From Streptosporangiaceae bacterium (lineage in GTDB: Bacteria > Actinomycetota > Actinomycetes > Streptosporangiales > Streptosporangiaceae), in assembly GCA_030040815.1 (NCBI GenBank), contig JASHSZ010000623.1, forward strand, positions 1 through 6,562: a stretch of 6,562 bases of DNA, written 5' to 3'. Every line of letters starts with the position of its first letter. The first letter of the stretch is position 1. Below the pieces are notes generated by a model. It did not search any database. It saw only the letters and a list, made by a program, of their open reading frames with translations, and was not told the DNA's origin. Shown one piece after another: positions 1 through 5,655 of the stretch. Both the position numbers and the translations under genes were made by a program.

Positions 1-1
1 G

Positions 2-301
2 ATCCGCGGAACGTTCCCGTTCGTGCTAATTGGCCTCGGGCTGTGCTTCCTGGCATGGGCTGAGCGAAGCCTGGGGCTCGCTGTGATCGCGGCTGTGTAC
101 CTGGGGTTGACGCTGCTGGCGAGCCTGTATGACATCGAGAACGTCTTCTTTAACTGGTTCGGCGTGAGCCTTGGCGCGACCGCGAGCGCGCTGCCGAATG
201 TGCTGCTGCCCGCCCTAGTGCTCTTGCTCGCGGGAGCGGGCGCCTGGGTCGTGGAGCGCCGCTCCCGGCCGCCGGCCGAGCCGGAGCCGGCGGAGGGCTG
301 A
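2..301 (+). CDS. C-terminal part of a small integral membrane protein (5' truncated)
   Basis: The frame is open from the first bases of the window and ends at TGA 299-301, so the gene probably starts upstream. A GTG at 23 is in frame but falls inside a hydrophobic stretch and has no ribosome-binding site, so I do not take it as the start. The 99 visible residues hold three hydrophobic segments: one near the left edge (FVLIGLGLCFLAWAE), one around LGLAVIAAVYLGLTLLAS, and one around LPNVLLPALVLLLAGAGAWVV. A short cytoplasm-like tail rich in Arg, Pro and Glu follows. No catalytic motif is visible and I do not recognise a named family. The stop lies 4 nt before the next start, and the Shine-Dalgarno sequence of the regulator sits inside this gene, so the two are very likely co-transcribed. 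Small membrane proteins paired with a winged-helix regulator are common in actinomycetes; whether the regulator controls this gene is inference. Confidence 0.7.
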   Translation: MRGTFPFVLIGLGLCFLAWAERSLGLAVIAAVYLGLTLLASLYDIENVFFNWFGVSLGATASALPNVLLPALVLLLAGAGAWVVERRSRPPAEPEPAEG

Positions 302-305
302 GCCG

Positions 306-635
306 GTGACCGAGCACCCCACTAACGGGCTCGACGAGATCGTTCACCAGCGGCACCGGCTGGGCATCCTCACGATCGCGGCCGAGGCCAAGCGAGCCGA
401 GTTCGGCTACCTGCGCGAGACGCTCGGCCTCACGGCAGGCAACCTGTCCAGGCACCTAACGGTGCTGGAGGACGCCGGGCTGATCGAGGTCGAGAAAGGC
501 TACGCGGGCCGCCGGCCGCGCACCTGGGTGCGGATCACCCGCCGCGGCCGGTCAGCGCTGGCCGCAGAGCTGGACGTGCTCGCGGGCCTGGTACGGCTGC
601 GGTCAGCACTTGGCCAAGGATCCGAGCTTGGATAG
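306..635 (+). CDS. Winged-helix DNA-binding transcriptional regulator (MarR/ArsR-like, single domain)
   Basis: This is a 109-residue cytoplasmic DNA-binding protein. The start is GTG 306, with GGAGGG at 292-297 and 8 nt spacing; the stop is TAG 633-635. Residues about 16-40 form the first helices (RHRLGILTIAAEAKRAEFGYL). Residues 43-60 (TAGNLSRHLTVLEDAGLI) read as the recognition helix and turn of a winged helix. Residues 61-78 form a basic wing (EKGYAGRRPRTWVRIT), and a last helix (RSALAAELDVLAGLV) probably dimerises. This matches the small stand-alone 'winged helix DNA-binding domain' regulators in which a GNLSxHLxxLExAGLI helix is typical. No metal-binding cysteines or ligand domain are seen, so the effector is unknown. 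It follows the membrane-protein gene by 4 nt, suggesting one operon. Its targets cannot be read from the sequence; control of its own operon is the usual arrangement. Confidence 0.88.
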   Translation: MTEHPTNGLDEIVHQRHRLGILTIAAEAKRAEFGYLRETLGLTAGNLSRHLTVLEDAGLIEVEKGYAGRRPRTWVRITRRGRSALAAELDVLAGLVRLRSALGQGSELG

Positions 636-664
636 GCGGCCAATCGTTCGCTGCGACAGCCTGA

Positions 665-704
665 GCGGTCGGATACCGCGGGTGCGTTGTCGCCGGCGTG
701 GCGA
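665..704. terminator. Pair of short hairpins between convergent genes (possible terminator)
   Basis: The 122-bp gap between the regulator and bioY, which converge, holds two small inverted repeats: GCGGT (665-669) with ACCGC (675-679), and TCGCC (690-694) with GGCGA (700-704). Each is a 5-bp stem with a 5-nt loop. Neither has a T-run, and short GC-rich repeats arise easily in such DNA. The placement suits a bidirectional terminator, but support is weak. No gene is seen in the gap. Confidence 0.2.
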
Positions 705-757
705 AGCCCGTGCAGGAAGAGTGAGGTCAGGTCGGCGGCGACTTGCCCCGCTCCGGA

Positions 758-1384
758 TCAGTCGCCCGGCGACCCGGCGTCCCGGCCGCCGGCCGGGAGC
801 CTCGACCAGACCAGCGGCAGCAGGCCCGCCGCGATCGCGGCCTTGATCGCGTCGCCGGCCAGGAACGGCGTCAGGCCGTCGGCCAGCGTGGCGCTCGCGC
901 TCAGGTGCAGGTCAAGGGCCAGCCACGTCAGCCCGAACGCGTAGATGATGACCTCGGCTGCGATCATCGCCGGGACCGACTTGAGCACCGATCGGTCCGC
1001 ACCCCGGCTGGCCAGGTAGCCACACGCGGTGGCGGCGAAGAAGAAGCCGACGATGTAGCCGAACGACGCGCTCGCGTACCCGGCCGTGCCGCCCGCGAAC
1101 CACGGCAGGCCGGCCACGCCGGCGATCGCGTAGAAGGCCAGCGCCGCGGCTGCGCGGCGCCAGCCGAGCGCGGTCCCGGCGAGCAGCACGCCAAGCGTCT
1201 GGCCGGTGATCGGCACCGGCGTGAATGACAGGTGGATTGAGACCTGCGCCAGCGCGCCGACGAAGCCGGCGGCGCCCACCACGAGCAGCACGTCGCGGAC
1301 CGCGTGCGCGACCTTGCCCCGGCTGGCCGCGATCAGGTCGCCGAGTACCAGCGGACGCGTACGGGCAATAGCTACGGATGACAC
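758..1384 (-). CDS. bioY: BioY: biotin-binding S component of an ECF transporter
   Basis: This 208-residue integral membrane protein binds biotin for uptake. It works either with an ECF energising module (BioM/BioN or a shared ATPase/T unit) or on its own at low rate. The start is GTG at 1382-1384, fixed by AAGGAGG at 1394-1400 with 9 nt spacing; the stop is TGA at 758-760. The frame stays open far upstream, but that extension is Arg/Pro-rich and unlike any protein. BioY signatures are clear: PVPITGQTLGVLLAG at 56-70, GLPWFAGGTAG at 92-102 followed by FGYIVGF at 108-114, and PFLAGDAIKAAIAAGLLP at 173-190 with the characteristic Asp178 and Lys181. About six hydrophobic helices are present and the length matches the family. 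No bioM or bioN lies nearby in the window, so it probably uses a shared or distant ECF module. It is divergent from the DUF6314/ligase pair across 131 bp. No convincing BirA or BioQ operator was recognised by eye. Confidence 0.95.
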   Translation of the reverse strand: MSSVAIARTRPLVLGDLIAASRGKVAHAVRDVLLVVGAAGFVGALAQVSIHLSFTPVPITGQTLGVLLAGTALGWRRAAAALAFYAIAGVAGLPWFAGGTAGYASASFGYIVGFFFAATACGYLASRGADRSVLKSVPAMIAAEVIIYAFGLTWLALDLHLSASATLADGLTPFLAGDAIKAAIAAGLLPLVWSRLPAGGRDAGSPGD

Positions 1385-1393
1385 GTGGCGGAG

Positions 1394-1400
1394 CCTCCTT
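1394..1400 (-). promoter_or_regulatory. Strong ribosome-binding site deciding the bioY start
   Basis: Read on the minus strand, AAGGAGG is a full match to the anti-Shine-Dalgarno sequence. It stands 9 nt before GTG 1384. It separates the 208-residue BioY start from a much longer open frame that would add an implausible N-terminus. Confidence 0.85.
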
Positions 1401-1503
1401 GGGGGTGTGGCGCGTGAGTGCGCTCGGACCCTACCACGGCGGCTCATCGGCGTCGGGCTGTCCCAACGCGGGGGTTCACGGCAGCGTCCCTCGTGGCTCC
1501 GGG

Positions 1504-1515
1504 TATCGTGCGGCC
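1504..1515 (+). promoter_or_regulatory. Candidate -10 box for a leaderless DUF6314 transcript
   Basis: TATCGT at 1504-1509 fits the actinobacterial TANNNT -10 pattern and is followed by 6 nt and then GTG 1516. No Shine-Dalgarno sequence precedes that GTG. The spacing puts the transcription start on or next to the start codon, as in leaderless genes. No good -35 box is seen 16-18 nt upstream. Confidence 0.5.
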
Positions 1516-2052
1516 GTGACCGCACATGCGCTCGTGTGCACGTCCGTGCCGGACCGCAGCGGCGCGGATGCTGCCTACCCACAGCTAGCCGCCGGGACGC
1601 TGGGTTACCTGGCCGGTGACTGGGACGTGGTGCGCGAGATCGCTGACCACCGTAGCGGCGTGGCCGGCTCGTTCCGCGGGCGGGCGAGCTTCCGGCCGCG
1701 ACCCGACTCGGCCGCGGCCGGGCCCAACGGCCTGGACGGCCGCATCCTGGAGCTGACTGAGCAGGGCGAGCTGAGGTTCGGCGGGCATCACGGGTCGGCC
1801 AGGCGCAGCCTGCTCTATTACGGCTGCAGCGACGGCAGCGCCGACATCCGGTTCGCCGACGGCCGGGAGTTCTACTGCCTCGACCTGCGCACCGGCAGTT
1901 GCCGCGCGCTGCACCCATGCCGCGCCGATCGCTACGCCGTTACCGTGACCTGGCTGTCCGACGATTCGTTCACCGAGGTGTGGCAGGTCACGGGTCCGGA
2001 CAAGGACTACGACCTGACCTCCGTCTACACCCGGACTGGCCGCTCTTCGTGA
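1516..2052 (+). CDS. DUF6314 family protein
   Basis: This 178-residue, probably cytoplasmic protein matches, as I recall the family, the domain of unknown function DUF6314. The signature begins with YLAGDWDVVREI (residues 31-42), then a Gly/Phe-rich strand (GVAGSFRGRASF). Next come an acidic strand with GELRFGGHHGSARRSLLYYG, then DIRFADGREFYCLDLRTG, then HPC at 133-135 followed by RADRY. It closes with a GPDKDYDLTSVYTR ending. The early G-x-W, an R and alternating short strands resemble lipocalin/nitrobindin-type barrels, which would suggest small-ligand binding; that is inference only. GTG 1516 is chosen because a -10-like box lies just upstream and the domain starts about 30 residues in. 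GTG 1534 and 1546 are alternatives. The longer frame from 1378 runs through the bioY start region and gives an unconvincing N-terminus. The stop TGA 2050-2052 overlaps the next gene's GTG, implying joint translation and a linked role with the ligase. Confidence 0.82.
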   Translation: MTAHALVCTSVPDRSGADAAYPQLAAGTLGYLAGDWDVVREIADHRSGVAGSFRGRASFRPRPDSAAAGPNGLDGRILELTEQGELRFGGHHGSARRSLLYYGCSDGSADIRFADGREFYCLDLRTGSCRALHPCRADRYAVTVTWLSDDSFTEVWQVTGPDKDYDLTSVYTRTGRSS

Positions 2053-3719
2053 CGGTACCCACTCGCGGATGCGACCCGCTGGCAGCCGGCGCGGTCGCGG
2101 ACTACTCGGGCACCATTCCGCGGCTGCTCGAGGCGGCGGCCGTGCGGAACCCCGACGGCACCTGGCTGCGCAGTGATGATGGCTCGCTGACGTTCGGCGG
2201 CGCCGTCGCCGCCGTGGCCGGGACGGCAGCGCGGCTGCAGGCCGCCGGTGCGCGGCGCGGCGACCGGGTGATGCTGACGGCCAGCACGTCGCCGCCCTAC
2301 CTGCTGTGCTGGCTCGCGCTGACCTCGCTCGGCGCGGTCGCGGTCGCGGTCAACCCGCGCAGCTCCGCAGCCGAGCTGACGGGCCTGATCCGACAGGTCG
2401 AGCCACGCCTGCTGGTCACCGACGCGGAGGTGGCTGGCCAGGTGGCGTCGGCCCGACACGGCGGCGGCCCGGCGGACGGGGACGGGCCACCGGCGACGCC
2501 GTTCCCCTCTGTTGTTGACGTGCACCAGGTCATCCCGGCCGACTGGAACTCTCCGGCCGCGATGGCGGAGGCAGCCCGGTCGGCACGGCTGCCGGACGCT
2601 GCGCTGCGGCCGGACGACGTCGCCGTGCTGATCCCGACATCGGGCACGACCGGGCAGTCCAAGCTGGTCATGCAGACGCACCGGGCGTATGCGATGGCGG
2701 GCCAGGGTTTCCCGTTCTGGATGGAGCTCACCGCTGCGGACCGGATGCTGACCACGCTGCCGCTGTTCCACATCAACGCGCCCGCGTACTCGGTCATGGG
2801 ATCGCTGGCCTGCGGGGCCGGGCTGGTGCTCGCCGGGCGGTTTTCGGCCAGCGCGTTCCTGGACATCGCGCGGCGGTACGGGGCGACGGAATTCAACGCG
2901 ATCGGAGCCATGCTGGAGATCCTGATGCGGCAGCCGGAGCGGCCGGACGACGCGGACACCCCGCTGCGGCTGTGCTACACCGGGCCGGCCCCGGAGCGTG
3001 AGCGGCAGCTGGAGATCGAGCGGCGGTTCGGGCTGCGGATCGTCGTCGGGTACGCGTTGTCCGAGTCGCCGTACGGGCTGATCTGGCCGCACGGCTCGCG
3101 ACCGTACGGCACGCTCGGCACGATCCGGCAGCATCCAACCCTCGGGCTGATCAACGAGGCTCGGGTCGTGTCGCAGTCGGGCGCGGTGCTGGGCGCTGGC
3201 GAGACGGGGGAGCTGGAGCTGCGCAACCCGGTCCTCACGCCTGGCTACTTCGGCATGCCGGCCGAGACCACCGCGGTCATGGACGGTCCGTGGCTGCGCA
3301 CCGGCGACCTGGTGACGGCGAATGACGACGGCACGTACACGTTCGTATCCCGGGTCAAGGAAGTGATCAGGCGCCGGGGCGAGAACCTGTCGCCGCTGGA
3401 GGTCGAGGAGGTACTCGAGAGCCATCCGGCGGTGCTCGAGGCGGCCGTCGTGGGCGTGCCGTCCGAGCTCTCGGAGGAGGAAGTCAAGGCGTTCATCGTT
3501 GCGGCGGCCGGGACTCGGCCGGAGTTTGCCGAGCTGCGCGCCTACGTCGCCCAGCGGCTGGCTGCCTTCAAGGTGCCGCGGTACTGGGAGCAGATCGGCG
3601 AGCTGCCCCGTACGCCGACCGCGAGGGTCGCCAAGCATCAGCTTCCGGCCGGCAACACCCCGGCCGAGTACGACGCCGAGGCGGCTGCGGCTCCGGCGCC
3701 GGCCCGCGATCCCTCTTAA
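2049..3719 (+). CDS. AMP-forming acyl-CoA ligase (ANL superfamily, CaiC/fatty-acyl-CoA synthetase-like)
   Basis: This 556-residue protein belongs to the adenylate-forming family. Such enzymes activate a carboxylate with ATP to an acyl-AMP and then transfer it to CoA. Core motifs are in order: the phosphate loop TSGTTGQSK at 197-205, YALSES at 335-340 with Glu339, TGDL at 418-421 with Asp420, and the hinge RVKEVIRRRGENLSP at 435-449. The C-terminal A10 motif is PRTPTARVAK at 520-529. In A10 the usual catalytic lysine position (Gly-Lys) reads Arg526, and the nearest lysine is Lys529. That T-x-R-V-x-K form also occurs in CaiC-like ligases as I recall them. The tail is Ala/Pro-rich and probably disordered. 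The start is GTG 2049, overlapping the DUF6314 stop by 4 nt; no separate Shine-Dalgarno is seen, so translation is probably coupled. A TTG at 1899 would extend it into DUF6314 and is rejected. No carrier-protein domain is attached, so a stand-alone acyl-CoA ligase is likelier than a peptide synthetase. The substrate cannot be told. Confidence 0.93.
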   Translation: MTVPTRGCDPLAAGAVADYSGTIPRLLEAAAVRNPDGTWLRSDDGSLTFGGAVAAVAGTAARLQAAGARRGDRVMLTASTSPPYLLCWLALTSLGAVAVAVNPRSSAAELTGLIRQVEPRLLVTDAEVAGQVASARHGGGPADGDGPPATPFPSVVDVHQVIPADWNSPAAMAEAARSARLPDAALRPDDVAVLIPTSGTTGQSKLVMQTHRAYAMAGQGFPFWMELTAADRMLTTLPLFHINAPAYSVMGSLACGAGLVLAGRFSASAFLDIARRYGATEFNAIGAMLEILMRQPERPDDADTPLRLCYTGPAPERERQLEIERRFGLRIVVGYALSESPYGLIWPHGSRPYGTLGTIRQHPTLGLINEARVVSQSGAVLGAGETGELELRNPVLTPGYFGMPAETTAVMDGPWLRTGDLVTANDDGTYTFVSRVKEVIRRRGENLSPLEVEEVLESHPAVLEAAVVGVPSELSEEEVKAFIVAAAGTRPEFAELRAYVAQRLAAFKVPRYWEQIGELPRTPTARVAKHQLPAGNTPAEYDAEAAAAPAPARDPS

Positions 3720-3819
3720 CTTCTTCACTTTGATGTTCTCCGCGCTCTACCTGCCATACGCGGTGCGCGCTGCACATTAGTCCTGGCCTGATCGGGGTGG
3801 TGCTGGGCGCAGCCGGCGG

Positions 3820-3862
3820 GCTGTCCCGGGTACGGGGGCCAACCTGCCCGAACCGGGACAGC
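3820..3862. terminator. 10-bp perfect inverted repeat downstream of the acyl-CoA ligase
   Basis: GCTGTCCCGG at 3820-3829 is the exact reverse complement of CCGGGACAGC at 3853-3862, with a 23-nt loop. The loop can form a smaller CGGG/CCCG stem. It starts 100 nt after the ligase stop and has no T-run. Actinobacterial terminators often lack a T-run, so a terminator for the ligase transcript is the first guess. A protein-binding site is the alternative. Confidence 0.4.
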
Positions 3863-4036
3863 GGGCAGCCGCTCCGGAGTCGGCGGACGCGGGTGGCGAG
3901 ATGGTGGCGACCCGCTGAGACGGCCCGTCGGCCGCCACGTCGGACGGGGGGTTGCACGCGGAACTGCGCGGCCTGGACCGGACGTTGGCCCTGCCAACTC
4001 CCGACACCGGCTATACCGCTCTAGCGCAGCCCGGGG

Positions 4037-4042
4037 TACGCT
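4037..4042 (+). promoter_or_regulatory. Candidate -10 box close to the start of the small membrane-protein gene
   Basis: TACGCT fits TANNNT and lies 9 nt before ATG 4052, with no ribosome-binding site in between. A very short or absent leader would follow. TATACC at 4012-4017 is an alternative -10 box. Neither has a clear -35 box at the right distance. Confidence 0.35.
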
Positions 4043-4051
4043 CCGGGCATT

Positions 4052-4489
4052 ATGACAGTTACCACCGCGGACCGATCCGAGCAGCGACTGGTCTGGGTGC
4101 TGGTGTCGGTACTCACGGCGGTGCTGGCCTACGCGCTGGCCGGGGCCACCGGAGCGGCCGCGACGTCGGTCCTGCACTGGACGGGCGTGGTGCTGCTCGT
4201 CGCGGGCATCTGCCTGGCCGTGGCGGGCATGTCGGGGGCCCGCGACGAACGGATGCGCCAGGAAGAACAGTTCAGACGGGCTCGCGAACGCTCAGTCGGG
4301 CTCGACATCCTGGTGCCACAGGAAGCCGCCGCCACGGAGGTGGCGATCGAGGTCGATCTGGACCCTCAACAGCCCGTGGGTGGCGGCGTCCGCGCCAGCA
4401 TCGCCAGCGTGGCTAGCGGCGCCCTGCGCCTGCAGTGGTGGGGCGTGGCGTGCCTGATCGCCGGCACGATCCTCACCGCCGTCTGGTAG
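4052..4489 (+). CDS. Small integral membrane protein of unknown function, three predicted helices
   Basis: This is a 145-residue protein from ATG 4052 to TAG 4487-4489. Predicted membrane segments are residues 13-32 (LVWVLVSVLTAVLAYALAGA), 40-60 (VLHWTGVVLLVAGICLAVAG) and 128-145 at the very C-terminus. Between the second and third lies a hydrophilic domain of about 65 residues. It opens with a highly charged, possibly coiled-coil stretch (residues 64-80, ARDERMRQEEQFRRARERS) and continues with an acidic part near 96-105. No signal peptide cleavage site, catalytic motif or known domain is recognised. There is no Shine-Dalgarno before the ATG, so the message may be leaderless. The gene stands alone: 332 bp follow the ligase and the next large gene is convergent. 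Hydrophobicity, third-position G/C bias and a clean start support a real gene; the function is unknown. Confidence 0.72.
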   Translation: MTVTTADRSEQRLVWVLVSVLTAVLAYALAGATGAAATSVLHWTGVVLLVAGICLAVAGMSGARDERMRQEEQFRRARERSVGLDILVPQEAAATEVAIEVDLDPQQPVGGGVRASIASVASGALRLQWWGVACLIAGTILTAVW

Positions 4490-4510
4490 CAGCCGCCAGC
4501 CCGCGGCGCT
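4488..4510 (+). terminator. Hairpin directly after the small membrane-protein gene
   Basis: AGC (4488-4490), a bulged A and GCCGC (4492-4496) pair with GCGGC (4503-4507) and GCT (4508-4510) around a 6-nt loop. That makes an 8-bp GC-rich stem that begins inside the TAG stop codon. Only one further T follows, so it would be a terminator with little or no U-tract. Placement right at the stop between convergent genes supports the call. Confidence 0.4.
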
Positions 4511-4556
4511 TACACAGCTGGGCCGCACGGCTACCACTTGTAACCCGTCCGATGTC

Positions 4557-4754
4557 GTGCAGCGTCACAAGTACGCCTACGGGACAGGCACCATCGATGA
4601 CGCCCGCGGGCTAGACCGGGTGGAGCACCACGGCGAGCACGTGACCATGCTCCGGTACAAGACGCCCGCCGCGGTGCTCGGCCCGATCAGCTGGTACGAG
4701 TCGGCGCAGGCAGCCCCGACGTCCGCTGGCCCGGGACCTGACCGGACGGCGTGA
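4557..4754 (+). CDS. Doubtful small ORF, unrecognised (65 residues)
   Basis: This frame lies in the 289-bp gap between two convergent genes. It starts at GTG 4557 without a ribosome-binding site and ends at TGA. Most codons end in G or C, as in the real genes around it. The first half has a mixed, protein-like composition (HKYAYGTGTIDDARG, then GEHVTMLRYK and GPISWYES), while the last 15 residues are Pro/Ala/Gly-rich. No family is recognised. The frame is also open upstream of the GTG, so it could be a gene remnant that has lost its start. The overlapping minus-strand frame is Ser/Arg-rich and less protein-like. It may be a small gene, a decayed gene or chance. Confidence 0.22.
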   Translation: MQRHKYAYGTGTIDDARGLDRVEHHGEHVTMLRYKTPAAVLGPISWYESAQAAPTSAGPGPDRTA

Positions 4755-4778
4755 AACCGATGCTGACCTGCGCTGATT

Positions 4779-5594
4779 TCATATCCGGTAGAAGAGGTTG
4801 AGGAACCTGTCCGCGAGGGCAGGATCGCCACTCGCCGTACCACCGTTGAACCGGCCGAACGCCGTCAGCACCATGCTGCCCGGGTCGAACTCCAGCACGG
4901 CCGGCAGGTTGTCGATGTTGCCGGGCTCGTAAGTCATGCCGCCCTCGCCGATGGACACGACGGTGTCGCCTGCGTTGCGACCGCTCACCCGGACGCCAAT
5001 CTGGAACGGGGTCAGGTCGGCGTCCGGCCGGATGGTCGACTGCCAGATGATGAACATGAACGGCACGAGCAGGTCGGCGGCGTCCGCGGGGATCGCGTGC
5101 GCCCGGCCGCTGCCCTGGCGGATGTCCCAGGTGTGCACGCCGTAGTCCATGAGCTGCCCGCCCGCGTACACGAACGCCGGCACAGGTCCCATGTAGGCGT
5201 GCGGAACCATCATGCCGGTCCACTCGTCCGCGCTGAGCGGCTCGAGGATCCCCATCATCTTGTCCAGGTCAGCTCTGGCGCGAGCCATCATCTCCGCCTG
5301 GCTGAGATCGTCGAATCGCTGGGCCGACGCCCCGGCCAGCTCGTGCATCACCACCAGGCCGTGCGGGGCAGGCGCGTCGGCGCCGCTCATGGCCGTGTCA
5401 AACGAGACGAAGTAGCCCTCGGTCGTGTCCACGATGTGGCCGATGACGTCCTTAACCTGCCAGCTCTCGCAGGCGGTGGGCGCGTTCCACGCCCCCGGCT
5501 CCTCGGCCAGCGCAAACATCTGATCCGCTTCGCGCCGGACGACCCGGAGGATGGTGTCCTTCCCCTCGTAGGTCATGGCGTTCCACTCGCTCAT
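4779..5594 (-). CDS. Maleylpyruvate isomerase-family, mycothiol-dependent protein (TIGR03083/MDMPI type)
   Basis: This 271-residue cytoplasmic protein belongs to the actinobacterial family typified by mycothiol-dependent maleylpyruvate isomerase, with a DinB-like four-helix N-terminal domain. The start is ATG 5594, preceded by AAGGTG at 5600-5605 with 5 nt spacing; ATG 5576 (Met7) is a weaker alternative. The N-terminal signature TACESWQVKDVIGHIVDTTEGY-like segment is at residues 40-61 and contains His53. A second site is DYGVHTWDIR at 150-159 with Asp150 and His154. In the characterised isomerase the metal is held by His52, Glu144 and His148. Here His53, Asp150 and His154 keep that 4-residue spacing, but Asp replaces Glu. 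Residues about 190-271 form a smaller C-terminal domain resembling the SCP2-like part of these proteins (VSGRNAGDTVVSIGEGG, then FNGG and LADRFLNLFYRI). The real substrate is unknown; many paralogues are uncharacterised. The upstream region carries a TTGACA box and inverted repeats. Confidence 0.85.
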   Translation of the reverse strand: MSEWNAMTYEGKDTILRVVRREADQMFALAEEPGAWNAPTACESWQVKDVIGHIVDTTEGYFVSFDTAMSGADAPAPHGLVVMHELAGASAQRFDDLSQAEMMARARADLDKMMGILEPLSADEWTGMMVPHAYMGPVPAFVYAGGQLMDYGVHTWDIRQGSGRAHAIPADAADLLVPFMFIIWQSTIRPDADLTPFQIGVRVSGRNAGDTVVSIGEGGMTYEPGNIDNLPAVLEFDPGSMVLTAFGRFNGGTASGDPALADRFLNLFYRI

Positions 5595-5633
5595 GTCCTC
5601 ACCTTTCTCGGCCCTGGGTTCGGGATGTGAACC

Positions 5634-5650
5634 GGTGTGCGGTCCACACC
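5634..5650. repeat. Inverted repeat in the leader of the isomerase-family gene
   Basis: GGTGTG (5634-5639) and CACACC (5645-5650) are exact reverse complements around a 5-nt centre. The site lies 40 bp upstream of the minus-strand ATG at 5594, about where transcription would begin if the TTGACA box upstream is used. It could be an operator for a dimeric repressor or a small 5'-leader hairpin. Confidence 0.45.
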
Positions 5651-5655
5651 TGGCA

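Larger units (their letters stand above)
3720..4051. other. Intergenic region without a convincing gene
   Basis: These 332 bp lie between the ligase stop and the next membrane-protein start. Open frames on both strands give Arg/Pro/Gly-rich products without motifs or ribosome-binding sites. The stretch holds the inverted repeat at 3820-3862. A smaller repeat has GCGGGT (3889-3894) with ACCCGC (3910-3915), enclosing two copies of GTGGCGA. Near the right end are TATACC (4012-4017) and TACGCT (4037-4042), either of which could be a -10 box for the next gene. Confidence 0.6.

Noticed and set aside
1..5. The window begins with GATCC, as a Sau3AI/BamHI-type clone edge would
   Set aside because: A four- or five-base match at an edge proves nothing, and the window may simply have been cut there.
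1421..1490. A possible bioY promoter (minus-strand TAGGGT at 1428-1433) and an AAC-N6-GTT near-repeat as a biotin-repressor site
   Set aside because: No -35 box is found at 16-18 bp, and the repeat has only three matching bases per arm. It is not close enough to a BirA or BioQ site to claim.
758..1918. A longer minus-strand frame adding about 178 residues before BioY
   Set aside because: The extension is Arg/Pro/Cys-rich, lies antisense to the DUF6314 gene, and the perfect ribosome-binding site at 1394-1400 marks the shorter start.
2025..3728. A 567-codon minus-strand frame opposite the acyl-CoA ligase
   Set aside because: It is the usual antisense shadow of a GC-rich gene. The product is Arg/Gln/Pro-rich with no domain, while the plus strand has every ANL motif.
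3725..4177. Minus- and plus-strand frames of 75-150 codons in the gap after the ligase
   Set aside because: Products are Arg/Pro/Gly-rich, overlap each other or the membrane-protein gene antisense, and lack ribosome-binding sites and recognisable motifs.
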